Below, piece by piece: positions 10,124 through 19,584 of a DNA stretch of 64,000 nt. A program made the position numbers and the translations under genes. Under the pieces are notes generated by a model. That model had not been told where the DNA came from. It ran no database searches and saw only the letters and a program-made list of their open reading frames with translations. Numbering within the stretch: the first letter of the stretch is position 1; each line of letters starts with the position of its first letter. Source of the DNA: Caulobacter sp. FWC2. GTDB lineage: Bacteria; Pseudomonadota; Alphaproteobacteria; Caulobacterales; Caulobacteraceae. Location: NCBI RefSeq assembly GCF_002742625.1, contig NZ_PEBF01000001.1, forward strand, positions 4,526,001 through 4,590,000, given 5' to 3'.

Positions 10124-10741
10124 CTAGAGCAGACCGTGCCGCTCGACAGCGGCGCGCAGGTGCGCCGGATCGGTGAAGTGGTGGGTGTGGAAGCCGATGT
10201 CCATGGCCGCCGCGATATTGGCGGCGCTGTCGTCGATGAACAGCAGGTCGGCGGCTTGCAGGCCTGTCCGCTCCAGCACGATCTCGTAGATTCGGCGGTC
10301 CGGCTTGATCACGCCCTCGTCGCCCGAGACGATCGCGTCGCGGAAATGGCCAAAGTGGACCGGCGACATCGCCTGGACCGCGGGCCACTTGCTCTGGGGC
10401 ATGTTCGTCAGCGCGAACTGCGGCACGTCACGCGCCGCAAGGGCCTCGATGACGGCGGCGGTCTCGGGAATCGGTCCCGACAGCATTTCGGGGAAGCGCG
10501 CGTCCCAGGCCCGGATCTGCGCTTCATGCTCGGGGAAGCGCGCGATCAGCGGCGCTGCATTGTCCGGGAACGCGACGCCCTTGTCGTGCTCGACGTGCCA
10601 ATCCAGCGTGCAGACATGCGAAAGGAACCGGTCGAGATCGGCCGGTTCCTCAAACATTTTCGCGTACAGTGCGCGGGGATCCCAGCGCACGATGACATTG
10701 CCGACGTCCCAGAGAACGGCTCTGGGAGACGACAAGGTCAT
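10124..10741 (-). CDS. HAD-superfamily hydrolase (YihX-like phosphatase)
   Basis: 205 residues. Motif I is WDVGNVIVRWDP, the DxGNV variant used by YihX-type sugar phosphatases. Motif II is FALTNMPQSKW, the lysine motif lies in GDEGVIKPDRRIYE, and motif IV is LLFIDDSAANIAAA. Known relatives dephosphorylate small phosphosugars such as glucose-1-phosphate. Its ATG overlaps the rpmJ stop by one base (TAATG), indicating translational coupling to the ribosomal protein gene. Confidence 0.88.
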   Translation of the reverse strand: MTLSSPRAVLWDVGNVIVRWDPRALYAKMFEEPADLDRFLSHVCTLDWHVEHDKGVAFPDNAAPLIARFPEHEAQIRAWDARFPEMLSGPIPETAAVIEALAARDVPQFALTNMPQSKWPAVQAMSPVHFGHFRDAIVSGDEGVIKPDRRIYEIVLERTGLQAADLLFIDDSAANIAAAMDIGFHTHHFTDPAHLRAAVERHGLL

Positions 10742-10866
10742 TAGCCTTGCTTGGCTTTGAAGCGCGGGTCGGTCTTGTTGATGATGTAGATGACGCCCTT
10801 GCGACGCACCATCTTGCAGTCGCGGTGGCGACCCTTCAGCGACTTCAGCGAGCTGCGAACCTTCAT
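10741..10866 (-). CDS. rpmJ: 50S ribosomal protein L36
   Basis: 41 residues, [20 protein letters not shown] then [18 protein letters not shown]. This matches the L36 variant common in alphaproteobacteria that carries only part of the zinc-binding cysteine set (one Cys seen). L36 binds 23S rRNA near the peptidyl-transferase region. A good promoter lies upstream at 10946-10973. The HAD hydrolase starts on its stop codon. Confidence 0.95.
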
Positions 10867-10945
10867 GACCGGTCTCTGTACTGCGGCGGAGAGGTTCGGG
10901 CGCGCAGAATACGGCCAGAACTTCCGGGTGTTTCGGAGGCGGTGC

Positions 10946-10973
10946 GTATAAGCAGGACGCGAGCCGGAGTCAA
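10946..10973 (-). promoter_or_regulatory. Housekeeping-type promoter for rpmJ
   Basis: On the minus strand TTGACT (10973-10968) is followed after 16 bp by TTATAC (10951-10946), close to the sigma-70/sigma-73 consensus. Transcription would start about 70 nt upstream of the rpmJ ATG at 10866. The only other gene nearby, the transglycosylase, reads the other way from 11085. Confidence 0.6.
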
Positions 10974-11084
10974 TGCGCTCGACGCCCTTTCGGCCTAAAG
11001 CGTCATGGGGCTTTCGTGGGAACTTCACCCGTCTGGCGCGCTTGTGATTGAAGACTTTACTCGAACCCCGGTAGCTTCCCAGGC

Positions 11085-12383
11085 ATGGCCATCGATCGTC
11101 GCGTCTTTCTTGTCCTCCTCCTCGCCGGCTGCGCGGACACCTCGCCGCAGGGTCCGCTGACGGCGATCACGCCGCCGCAACCCGCGCCCAAGCCCCAGAC
11201 TCCGGTCGCCCCGCAGCCGATTCCGGCGACGGCCGTCCCCGCCGGTGAGCTGGCCTTCGACACCTGGCTGCAGGACTTCCGGGGCCGCGCCATCGCCCAG
11301 GGCCTGTCGCCCGCGCTGCTGGATCGCGAGCTGGCCGGCGTCACGCCCGATCCCAAGGTCATCAGCCTGGACAGCCGCCAGCCGGAGTTCTCCAAGCCGG
11401 TCGGCGACTATATCAAGGGTGTGATCAGCGACGACCGCGTAGCCGTGGGCCGCCGCAAGCGGGAAGAGCTGACCTACCTGCCGACCATCGAGGCCCGCTA
11501 CGGCGTGCCGCGCGACATCCTGCTGGCCGTCTGGGCCATGGAATCGGCGTTCGGCCAGCTGCAGGGCAATTTCGACGTCGTCCGCTCGATGGTCAGCCTG
11601 GCCGCCGATGGCCGTCGCCGCGCCTGGGCCGAAGGCGAGCTGATCGCCGCGCTGAAGATCATCGATTCGGGCGAGGTCACCCGGGCCCAACTGCGCGGCT
11701 CCTGGGCCGGGGCGATGGGCCAGACCCAGTTCATCCCGTCCAGCTACCGCTCGACCGCCGTCGACTTTGACGGCGACGGCCGCCGAGACATCTGGGGCTC
11801 GGACGCCGACAGCCTGGCCTCGGCCGCCAACCTGCTGGTCAAGGGCGGCTGGAAGCCCGGCGTGGGCTGGGCCAAGGAGGTGATCCTGCCGGCCGGCTTC
11901 GACTATTCGGTGACCGAGGTCGAGAAGCAGATCCCGGCCTGGTGGGAAGCCCGCGGCGTGCGCCGCGCCGACGGCCTGCCCTGGACTGCGGCCGATGCGG
12001 CCTCGCCGGCCATGCTGCTGCTGCCCGCAGGCGCGGCCGGCCCGGCCTTCCTGGCCCTGCCGAACCACTTCGCGATCCGCACCTACAACAACTCGACGTC
12101 CTACGCCCTGGGCATCGGCCTGCTGGCCGACCGCTTCGGCGGCGGCGAGGCCCCGATGACGCCCTGGCCGGTCGAGACCCCGTTGTCGATGTCGGACCGC
12201 ATGGCCGCCCAGATCGCCCTGGCCCGCGTCGGCTTCAATCCCGGCCCGGCCGACGGCGTCATCGGCGCCGGCACCCGCAAGGCCCTGCGCGCCTGGCAGC
12301 AGAGCCAGCAACTGCCGGCCGACGGCTACCTGTCGAACGACATGGTCGCCCGGCTGAAGGCCCAGGCGGGGATCAGCCCGTAG
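11085..12383 (+). CDS. Lytic murein transglycosylase (MltB-type lipoprotein) with peptidoglycan-binding domain
   Basis: 432 residues. A lipoprotein signal [20 protein letters not shown] gives Cys at about residue 17. The SLT_2/MltB catalytic domain covers about 45-330, with catalytic Glu near residue 153 in [16 protein letters not shown] and substrate-groove segments [17 protein letters not shown] and [16 protein letters not shown]_binding_1 repeat ends the protein ([20 protein letters not shown] ... [15 protein letters not shown]). It cuts glycan strands from the outer-membrane face. The last 11 bp overlap the convergent epimerase gene. Confidence 0.9.
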
Positions 12384-13230
12384 TCACCTGCATCCAAAGG
12401 CTCCGGCTCTCACCGGGCTGGAGCGTCACCATGCCAGTCTCCCCTTCCCCGAACGGGTTGGGGCGACTGCCGCACGGCTCGACACACAGATAGCCAAGGC
12501 CCGGCGGGATATAGATGTGCAGCCAGCGGCACTCGGCCGAGGCGGTGATCGTGGTGTCGGGCTGGCCGGGCGCCCGCAGCGCCGCCTTCTGATCCCATCC
12601 GGTGTAGCAGTGGTCGATCAGGTCGTGGCCCGCCACGCCCGCGCCGCTCGCCCAGTCTGGTCCCCAGACGCTCCCCTGGACATTGGCGTGCCGCACCGTC
12701 GGCAGCACGTCCTCGTCGATCATCCAGACGCCATCGTTGGTCGCCGTCAGGACCTCGCCCTCGCGCGCCGGGAAGTAGGGATGGAACCCGAGACCCGCGG
12801 GCATCGCCGTGTCACCGGTATTGGTCACCGACAGCTCCAGGCGCAGGCCGGTTTCGCTAAGCGTGAACCGCTGCTCGGCGCGATAGGCCCACGGCCAGGC
12901 GTCCGCCGCGTGGTCATAGGAGAGCACCGCCTTGCCGCCCTCCGCCTTCTCCACGGTCCACGCATGGCGCCAGCCCTGGCCGTGCAGCGGGTGCGGATGG
13001 CTAGCCAGGTTCGGGGGCAGCACCACCTCGCGACCCTCGAACGCGAAGCGGCCGTTCGGGATGCGGTTGCAGAACGGAACCAGCGGGAAGCACGCCGAAG
13101 CCAGGGCGTCGGTCGCGCCGGTCGCCATGGGCCGCAGCACGTCGCGGCCGCCGACCGTGAACGCGGCGATCGCGCCGCCGACCTCGGGCGCGAGCACCAG
13201 GCGGGCCAGGCCCTTTTCGATCACGGTCAT
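12373..13230 (-). CDS. Aldose 1-epimerase family protein
   Basis: 285 residues with the galactose-mutarotase fold pattern. RIPNGRFAFEGREVVLPPN, HPHPLHGQGWRHAW (first catalytic His region), AGLGFHPYFPA (second His) and a late glutamate in CVEPCGSRPNPFGEG are all present. Members interconvert alpha and beta anomers of hexoses or act on hexose-6-phosphates. No sugar pathway gene is adjacent. The convergent overlap of 11 bp with the transglycosylase leaves no terminator between them. Confidence 0.85.
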   Translation of the reverse strand: MTVIEKGLARLVLAPEVGGAIAAFTVGGRDVLRPMATGATDALASACFPLVPFCNRIPNGRFAFEGREVVLPPNLASHPHPLHGQGWRHAWTVEKAEGGKAVLSYDHAADAWPWAYRAEQRFTLSETGLRLELSVTNTGDTAMPAGLGFHPYFPAREGEVLTATNDGVWMIDEDVLPTVRHANVQGSVWGPDWASGAGVAGHDLIDHCYTGWDQKAALRAPGQPDTTITASAECRWLHIYIPPGLGYLCVEPCGSRPNPFGEGETGMVTLQPGESRSLWMQVTTG

Positions 13231-13299
13231 GGACGCGCTCCCTCTATGCTAGCGGTCTCCCTGCCTTGCGCCCGGTCCCGACGCAAGTTCAACTAGGGC

Positions 13300-14508
13300 A
13301 TGGTCGAGACCCTCTCCGCGAAGGACGCGCGGCGTATCGCGCTGGCGGCCCAGGGCTTTGGACGCCCTCGCCCGGCCGCGCCCGGCAAGCGTCACCTGTT
13401 CTCGACGATCGAGGCGCTGGGCGTCGTGCAGATAGACTCGGTCAATGTCGTCTCGCGCTCGCACTACCTGCCGCTGTTCTCGCGGCTGGGGCCCTACGAC
13501 CGGTCGCTGCTGGAGGCGATGGCCTGGGGCAAGAAGCCCGACCTCGCCGAATACTGGGCGCACGAGGCCTCGCTGACGCCGCTGTCGACCCATCCGCTGC
13601 TGCGCTGGCGGATGCAGGACGCCCTCGACGGCGTCGGGGTCTGGAAAAACGTCTCGGGATTCCTGCGCAGCCACGCCGACTTCATCGACAAGGCCCTGGC
13701 CGCCGTCGCCGAACGCGGCCCTCTGGCGGCCTCCGACCTGGACCTCGGCGCCAAGGGCGAAGGCGGCTGGTGGGGCTGGAGCGAGGGCAAGCGGGCCATG
13801 GAGTGCCTGTTCTGGACCGGCCGCCTGACCACCGCCACGCGCCGGGGAAGCTTCGAGCGGGTCTACGGCCTGCCGGAACGGGTGCTGCCCCAGGCGATCT
13901 TCGAAACCCCCACGCCCAGCCGCGCCGAGGCCTGCCGCGCGCTGTTGAAGATCTCGGCCCGCGCCATGGGCGTGGCCACCGAGCGGGACCTGCGCGACTA
14001 CTTCCGACTGAGCGTGACCGACGCGCGCGACGGCGTGGCCGCCCTGGTCGCCGACGGGGTCCTGACTCCGGTCATGGTGAAGGGCTGGGGCCAGCCGGCC
14101 TATCTGTGGCCTGACGCCCGCCGACCGCGCGCGGTGAAGACTACCGCCCTGCTCTCCCCCTTCGACAACCTGATCTGGTTTCGCGAGCGCACCGAGCGGA
14201 TGTTCGGCGTCCGCGTGCGGCTGGAGATCTATACCCCCGCGCACAAACGCACCCACGGCTACTATGTGCTGCCCTTCCTGCAGGACGAGGCGATCACCGC
14301 CCGCGTCGACCTCAAGGCCGATCGCAAGGCCAGAAAGCTGCTGGTCCTGGCCGCCCACGCCGAGCCGGACGCCGATGAGGCCACCGCCGACCGCCTCGCC
14401 GAGGAACTGGTGTTGATGGCGTCCTGGTTGGGGCTTTCCGGCGTCGAGGTTCGCCCCATAGGCGATCTCGCCCCCAAGTTGGGTTCGATCATTGGGGTCT
14501 GTGCATGA
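13300..14508 (+). CDS. AlkX/YcaQ-family winged-helix DNA glycosylase
   Basis: 402 residues, the usual size of the HTH_42/YcaQ family. Landmarks are LSAKDARRIALAAQGFGRPR, IEALGVVQIDSVNVVSRSHY (Gln-Ile-Asp, corresponding to the QxD active-site motif), YWAHEASLTPL, and the conserved C-terminal LSPFDNLIWFRERTERMFG with IYTPAHKRTHGYYVLPFL. E. coli YcaQ and Streptomyces AlkZ remove crosslinked or bulky N-alkylated bases. Its start is 70 bp from the divergent epimerase. A repair role is by family only. Confidence 0.85.
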   Translation: MVETLSAKDARRIALAAQGFGRPRPAAPGKRHLFSTIEALGVVQIDSVNVVSRSHYLPLFSRLGPYDRSLLEAMAWGKKPDLAEYWAHEASLTPLSTHPLLRWRMQDALDGVGVWKNVSGFLRSHADFIDKALAAVAERGPLAASDLDLGAKGEGGWWGWSEGKRAMECLFWTGRLTTATRRGSFERVYGLPERVLPQAIFETPTPSRAEACRALLKISARAMGVATERDLRDYFRLSVTDARDGVAALVADGVLTPVMVKGWGQPAYLWPDARRPRAVKTTALLSPFDNLIWFRERTERMFGVRVRLEIYTPAHKRTHGYYVLPFLQDEAITARVDLKADRKARKLLVLAAHAEPDADEATADRLAEELVLMASWLGLSGVEVRPIGDLAPKLGSIIGVCA

Positions 14509-14637
14509 ATGCGAGCTCGACCCGACTGTAAAGCATTGTAAAAAATGCTGCCTGAAGGCGAGCAAGCGGGGGCTGGGCGCGGTAACAATGAATGGCTGGT
14601 CGCCCGTCCGTCACCCCACAGACAACGGGCTTCCTGC

Positions 14638-14667
14638 GGCGCGTTCCGCTCCCCCGCGGAACGCGCC
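14638..14667 (+). other. 12-bp perfect hairpin in the leader of the response regulator gene
   Basis: GGCGCGTTCCGC (14638-14649) pairs perfectly with GCGGAACGCGCC (14656-14667) around the loop TCCCCC. It ends 22 nt before the ATG at 14690, with AAGTGAG just upstream of the start. It may end transcription from the glycosylase gene or shape translation of the signalling operon; it has no U-run. Confidence 0.55.
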
Positions 14668-14689
14668 ACTTCCCAGTATAAGTGAGCGC

Positions 14690-15400
14690 ATGAAAGTCGC
14701 CCTGCTCGACGACGACCAAAGCCATAATGCGCTTGTCGCTTCTGTTCTGGACCCTGCAGGCTTTATCTGCACCAGCTTCACGACGCCTTCGCGCCTGTTG
14801 GCCGAGCTGCGCAAGCAGACGTTCGACCTGATCATTCTCGACTGGAACATGCCCGAGCTGTCCGGGGTCGAGACCTTGCGCCTGCTGCGCGAGGACCCGC
14901 TCACCGCGCCGCCGGTCCTGTTGCTGACCAGCCGCTCGGTCGAGTCGGATCTCGTGGAAGGCCTGAACGCCGGCGCGGACGACTACATCGTCAAGCCGCT
15001 GCAACCGCAGGTGCTGCTGGCCCGCGTGAACGCCGTGGCCCGCCGCGTCCAGCGGCCGCCGGCCTCGCCCCAGGTCGAGCAGCACGGCCCCTATCGCCTT
15101 GATCCCGGCGCCCAGACCGCCAGTTGGGGCGGCCAGATCGAGGCCCTGACGCCCAAGGAATTCCAGCTGGCCTCGTTGCTGTTCAACAACCTGTCCCGTC
15201 CCCTGTCGCGCGAGTATCTGCTGCGGCGCATCTGGGGCCAGCGGCCGGACCTGGAGACCCGCACCCTGGACGCCCATGTCTCGCGTCTTCGCGCCAAGCT
15301 GCACCTGCGCCCGGCCAACGGTTTCCGACTCAGCACGGTCTACGGTTTCGGCTATCGTCTGGAAGCTTGCGATCCCGAGACGGCGGGCGGGGGAGAGTAG
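14690..15400 (+). CDS. OmpR-family response regulator of the CHASE2 kinase operon
   Basis: 236 residues. The receiver domain begins MKVALLDDDQSHNALV, has phosphoacceptor Asp51 in LIILDWNMPELSG, the switch Ser/Thr in LLTSRS and Lys in DYIVKPL. The C-terminal winged helix has LTPKEFQLASLLFNNLSRPL and TLDAHVSRLRAKL, the recognition helix of the PhoB/OmpR class. The ATG at 14690 is chosen because it opens the receiver domain. It lies two bases ahead of the LysM-FecR gene, in one operon with the kinase at 16743. Confidence 0.9.
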   Translation: MKVALLDDDQSHNALVASVLDPAGFICTSFTTPSRLLAELRKQTFDLIILDWNMPELSGVETLRLLREDPLTAPPVLLLTSRSVESDLVEGLNAGADDYIVKPLQPQVLLARVNAVARRVQRPPASPQVEQHGPYRLDPGAQTASWGGQIEALTPKEFQLASLLFNNLSRPLSREYLLRRIWGQRPDLETRTLDAHVSRLRAKLHLRPANGFRLSTVYGFGYRLEACDPETAGGGE

Positions 15401-15402
15401 AC

Positions 15403-16746
15403 ATGACCAGGGCTACGGGGGCGGGCCTTCTTGTTCTGGCCGGGCTGATGCTGGCCAGCGGGGCCGACGCCCAGACCGCTTCTTCGGTCGAGCCGCCGGT
15501 GGCCTATGTGGTCAAGCCGGGCGACACGCTGATCGGGCTCGCCAGCCGCTACATGAACCGGACGGGCGATTACCGGGCCGTGCAGAAGGCCAATCGCGTG
15601 GCCCAGCCCACGCGTCTGCGGCCGGGCTCGCAGCTGAACATCGACCCGAACCTTCTGAAATCGACGCCGATCGCCGCCAGCCTGTCGGCCTTCACCGGCC
15701 CGGTGATCATCGAGACCAACGGCCAGCGCACGCCAGCCCGGGTCGGCATGCCCCTGTCGGAGGGCCAGGTAGTCAGCACCGGCCCCGGCGCCTTCGCCAC
15801 CTTCGAGCTGGAGGACGCTTCGCGCGTCACCCTGCCGTCGAACACCCGCGTGCGGATCTCCAAGCTGCGCCAGGTGCTGATCAACAACGCGCCCCAGCGG
15901 GTGTTCCAGCTGGATCAGGGCAAGAGCACCATTTCAGCGACGCCGACCCAGACGCCGGGCGCCCGGTTCGAGGTGCGCACCCCGGTCTCGGTCTCGGCCG
16001 TGCGCGGCACCGAGTTCCGGGTCGGCGCCAGCGGCGACGGGGCGCAGACCGAGGTGCTGAAGGGCGCGGTCGGGGTCGACGCCGGCCAGGTGGCGAGCGG
16101 CGCCCCGCCGGTGGCGGCGGGCTTTGGCGTCAGCGCATCGGCCGGCGGCGTCGGCGCGCCCGTCGTGCTGCTACCCGGTCCGAAAATGGGTCCCGGCGGC
16201 CAGACCCAGAGCGACGCGATCGTCCGCTTCACGGTCGAGCCCGTGCAGGGCGCGGCCGCCTATCGCCTGCTGCTGGCCCGCGACGCCGGCTTCGTGGACA
16301 TCTTCGCCGAGGCCAGGACCCAGACCACCAGCCGTGAACGGCCGACCGCCGACTTCAGCCAGCTGGAGAACGGCACCTATTTCGTCCGCCTGACCGCGAT
16401 CGATCCGGGCGGCCTGGAAGGCTTCCCGTCCGACTACAGCTTCGATCGCGACCTCAACACGCTGGACGCCGGCGCGCCGGCCGACAGCCGCGAGGGCAAG
16501 CATCGCAAGTTCCTGTTCCGCTGGAGCGCGGCGGGCGACGGCGTGCGCAACTATCGCTTCCAGCTGTTCTCCGACGCCGAGGCTAAGGTCGCGGTCGTCG
16601 ACCAGCCCGGCCTGACGGAACCCCAGCTGACCCTGACCGACCTGCCGCCGGGGAGCTATTCCTGGCGCGTGGCCGCCGTGCGCTTCAAGGACGGCGCGGT
16701 GACCGAGAAGGTCGGGACGCTGCAACAGCTGCAGATCGGGAAGTGA
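15403..16746 (+). CDS. Secreted LysM-FecR domain protein
   Basis: 447 residues. A signal peptide (GAGLLVLAGLMLASGADAQ) is followed by a LysM domain at about residues 29-78 (YVVKPGDTLIGLASRYM ... LRPGSQLNID). A FecR domain follows at about 95-220 (GQVVSTGPGAFATFELEDAS, SVSAVRGTEFRVGAS). The C-terminal half has two fibronectin-like segments (AAYRLLLARDAGFVDIFAEA and NYRFQLFSDAEAKVAV). LysM binds peptidoglycan or related glycans. The stop overlaps the kinase start (GTGA), so the protein probably feeds the CHASE2 sensor in the periplasm. That role is inferred. Confidence 0.88.
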   Translation: MTRATGAGLLVLAGLMLASGADAQTASSVEPPVAYVVKPGDTLIGLASRYMNRTGDYRAVQKANRVAQPTRLRPGSQLNIDPNLLKSTPIAASLSAFTGPVIIETNGQRTPARVGMPLSEGQVVSTGPGAFATFELEDASRVTLPSNTRVRISKLRQVLINNAPQRVFQLDQGKSTISATPTQTPGARFEVRTPVSVSAVRGTEFRVGASGDGAQTEVLKGAVGVDAGQVASGAPPVAAGFGVSASAGGVGAPVVLLPGPKMGPGGQTQSDAIVRFTVEPVQGAAAYRLLLARDAGFVDIFAEARTQTTSRERPTADFSQLENGTYFVRLTAIDPGGLEGFPSDYSFDRDLNTLDAGAPADSREGKHRKFLFRWSAAGDGVRNYRFQLFSDAEAKVAVVDQPGLTEPQLTLTDLPPGSYSWRVAAVRFKDGAVTEKVGTLQQLQIGK

Positions 16747-19040
16747 CCAGCCTGGCGTCCCGCGCGCCGCGTCCGGCCGGGCGGCTGCTGTCCTGGCTGC
16801 TGCTGACGATCGTCTCCAGCCTGGTCATGGTGGTCTTCGCCGTCCTGCCGCCCCAGCGGCTGGACAACGTACTCTATGACATCCTGGCCCGCGCCAACGG
16901 CCGACCGGCCGACGCCTCGATCCTGATCGTCGACATCGACGATCGCAGCCTGGCCCAGCTGGGCGCCTGGCCCTGGTCGCGCGAAACCCACGCCAGAATG
17001 GTCGACCGGCTGACCGAGGCCGGCGCCCGGACCATCGTCTACGACGTATTGTTCAGCGAGGCCGGCGATCCGGCCCGGGACCAGGCGCTGGGCGAGGCCA
17101 TCACGCGGTCCGGCCGGGTCTACCTGCCACAGTTCCTGGCCGACGCCGGCGCCGACGCCCCGCCGCGCGTCGTGGGCCCGATCCCGGTGATCGCCCAGGG
17201 CGCGGCGGGGGTAGGCCTGGCCCATGTCCGCTTCGACGACGACGGCGTCGTGCGCCGCATGGCCCCGTTCGAGATCAGCGGCGCCAGCCTGACCCCGGAC
17301 CTGGTGACCGTCGTCCATCGCGCCACCCGCCCGGTCGGGGCGCATGACGTCACCCGCGGCTTCGACCAGACCCTGCTGATCCCGTTCGCCGGCCCGCCGT
17401 CGATCTACCGCCATGTCAGCTTCGCCAGCGTGCTGGACGGCGAGACGCCGCCCGCCCTGATCGCCGGTCGCACCGTGTTCGTGGGCCTGACCGCCCCGGG
17501 CCTGGGTCCCGCCTTCCCGACGCCGGTGACGCCCGACGCCGCCAGCATGACCGGCGTGCAGCTGCAGGCCAGCATCCTGGACGGCCTCCGGAACGGCCTG
17601 ATGGTCAAGCCCGCCGGCCCGTGGAGCCGCGCGGCCTTCACCTTGACCCTGCTGTGGCTGCTGATGGTCGGATTCCTGGTCCTGCCGCCGCGCGCCAACC
17701 TGGTGCTGACCATCGGCCTCTGCCTGGTCGGCCTGGCCTATTCGGCGGCGATGTTCTGGCTGGGCCAGATCTGGCTGTCGCCGATCGCCACCGTGCTGGG
17801 CCTGCAGATCATCGCCCTGGTCTGGAGCTGGGGCCAGCTGGGCCGGGTCAACGACCTGCTGAGCGGCGAACTGGCGCGGGTGCGCGGCATCGTGCGCGGA
17901 CGCAGGAGCGCCCGGGTCGACTTCGAGAGCGATGTCGTCGCCCGCCAGGCCTCGAACCTGGGCGAGGCGATCACCCAGATGGAAGACCTGCGCCGCTTCT
18001 CGGCCGACGCCCTGTTCGGCCTGCCCGACGCGACCCTGGTCGCCGATGCGCGCGGCCGGGTGATCGCCGCCAACGCCGCCGCCCAGGCCCTGTTCAAGCC
18101 CAGTCAGGTCCAGCTGACCGGCTCGTCCCTGGCCGACCTGATCAACGCCCTGGAGCCGCTGGGCCATCGTTTCGAACTGGACTGGCCGCCCAACCCCCAC
18201 CCTTCGGCTCCAGAGCGCATAGAGCCGATCGACCTGCACCTGCCTGACGGCCGCGCCTTCCAGCTTCAGACCGTGTTTCGCCGGGACGAGACGGGCGCCC
18301 TCGCCGGCTGGATCGTCCGCCTTGCCGACATCTCGATCCTGACGGCCGCCATGCGCCAGCGCGAACAAGCGCTGCAGCTGCTGACCCACGACATGCGCTC
18401 GCCGCAGACCTCGATCCTGGCCCTGCTGGCGACGACGCCGAACGTGCCGCCCGAACTGTCCGAGCGCATCGCCGCCTACGCCAAGCGCACCCTGGCCCTG
18501 GCCGACGGCTTCGTGCAGCTGGCGCGGGCCGAGGTGACGCCTGTCCAACTCGAGCCGGTCGACCTAGCCGACATCGCCGTCGAGGCCATCGACGAGGTCT
18601 GGCCGCAGTCGCTGCAGCGCAAGATCCGCATCGAGCAGGTCGGCGATGACGCGCCGCTGACGGTTCTGGGTGACCGGGGGGTTCTGGCGCGTACGCTGGT
18701 CAACCTGTTGGGCAATGCGGTGAAGTACAGCCCCGAAGGCTCCACCATCACCGTCAGCCTGTCGGAACAGCCCTCGGCCAGCGGCCCGACCGCCAATGTC
18801 GCCATCGCCGACCAGGGTCCAGGCTTCTCGCGCGAGGAGGCGGCCACCGCCTTCAAGCCCTTCCAGCGGTTCGAGCGGCCGGGCCACGACTTCGCGGTCA
18901 ACGGGGTGGGCCTGGGGCTGGCCTTCGTGCAGGCCGCCGTCGCGCGCCACGGCGGCGAGGTCTCGTGCCGCAGCGCGCCGGGGGTCGGGGCGGAGTTCAC
19001 CGTCCGCCTGCCGCGTCACAGCGCGGGATTGGCGGGTTAG
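16743..19040 (+). CDS. CHASE2-domain sensor histidine kinase
   Basis: 765 residues from a GTG start overlapping the upstream stop by 4 nt. An N-terminal membrane helix is followed by a periplasmic CHASE2 domain at about residues 45-275 (LIVDIDDRSLAQLGAWPWSR is typical). Three helices come next (AAFTLTLLWLLMVGFLVL and two more), then a PAS-like domain (DATLVADARGRVIAANAAA). The kinase core has phospho-His near 549 in LLTHDMRSPQTSI, the N box LVNLLGNAVKYS and the G box VGLGLAFVQAAV. The H-box HDMRSP differs from the commoner HELRTP/HDLRTP. Its partner is the regulator at 14690. Confidence 0.9.
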   Translation: MTSLASRAPRPAGRLLSWLLLTIVSSLVMVVFAVLPPQRLDNVLYDILARANGRPADASILIVDIDDRSLAQLGAWPWSRETHARMVDRLTEAGARTIVYDVLFSEAGDPARDQALGEAITRSGRVYLPQFLADAGADAPPRVVGPIPVIAQGAAGVGLAHVRFDDDGVVRRMAPFEISGASLTPDLVTVVHRATRPVGAHDVTRGFDQTLLIPFAGPPSIYRHVSFASVLDGETPPALIAGRTVFVGLTAPGLGPAFPTPVTPDAASMTGVQLQASILDGLRNGLMVKPAGPWSRAAFTLTLLWLLMVGFLVLPPRANLVLTIGLCLVGLAYSAAMFWLGQIWLSPIATVLGLQIIALVWSWGQLGRVNDLLSGELARVRGIVRGRRSARVDFESDVVARQASNLGEAITQMEDLRRFSADALFGLPDATLVADARGRVIAANAAAQALFKPSQVQLTGSSLADLINALEPLGHRFELDWPPNPHPSAPERIEPIDLHLPDGRAFQLQTVFRRDETGALAGWIVRLADISILTAAMRQREQALQLLTHDMRSPQTSILALLATTPNVPPELSERIAAYAKRTLALADGFVQLARAEVTPVQLEPVDLADIAVEAIDEVWPQSLQRKIRIEQVGDDAPLTVLGDRGVLARTLVNLLGNAVKYSPEGSTITVSLSEQPSASGPTANVAIADQGPGFSREEAATAFKPFQRFERPGHDFAVNGVGLGLAFVQAAVARHGGEVSCRSAPGVGAEFTVRLPRHSAGLAG

Positions 19041-19528
19041 CCCTTGGTCGAAGGCCGTAGGGCCGCGACGAGCCTGTCGGCCACGGCGGCGGGCTCGCCC
19101 TTGCGCACGCGGATGGACGACCAGGCGACGGTCTTGCCGCTGCCAGCCTCAACCACCGCCAAGGTGACGGTGCGGGCCGGATCCTTGCTTTGCCACGGCC
19201 GCCACCAGGGTCGGCGCTCCGCCGCGCTGCGCCAGGCCTTGTCATCAAGAGTCCCCGCAGCGCTGGACACGCCGACGCTCGCGGGCGCCACCGCCACGCC
19301 GACCTGGACGAGATAGGCGGGCTTGCCGCCGCCGGTCCCGCCCAAGGCGTCGATCGCCCGAGCCTGAACCGCCTTGGCGAAGATCGCGTCGGCGCCGTCG
19401 GCCGAGCTTGCATAGGGGGCCAGGCCCTTCAGCCCGGTGACATCGCCCTGGCCCACGGCGCGTGGGGAGGCGCAGGCGGCGAGCAGAGTCAGGCAGGCTC
19501 CGGCCAGCAGAAAGCCACGTGCGCGCAT
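19037..19528 (-). CDS. Putative lipoprotein of unknown function
   Basis: 163 residues from MRARGFLLAGACLTLLAACA, a clear lipoprotein signal with lipobox LAAC. The mature part has a beta-rich pattern (YLVQVGVAVAPASVGV, TVTLAVVEAGSGKTVAWSSI) and may be DUF4136-like. It faces the kinase gene and overlaps its last 4 bp. A link to the CHASE2 system is suggested only by position. Confidence 0.65.
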   Translation of the reverse strand: MRARGFLLAGACLTLLAACASPRAVGQGDVTGLKGLAPYASSADGADAIFAKAVQARAIDALGGTGGGKPAYLVQVGVAVAPASVGVSSAAGTLDDKAWRSAAERRPWWRPWQSKDPARTVTLAVVEAGSGKTVAWSSIRVRKGEPAAVADRLVAALRPSTKG

Positions 19529-19584
19529 GGTCGTTCGCCCCAAATAGTCCAACTAACGGATGATAGCGTCGCGCGCGCCGAAGG

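Noticed and set aside
16656..18548. Open frame of 630 codons opposite the CHASE2 kinase
   Set aside because: Antisense shadow with Gln/Gly/Arg-rich composition and no recognisable fold.
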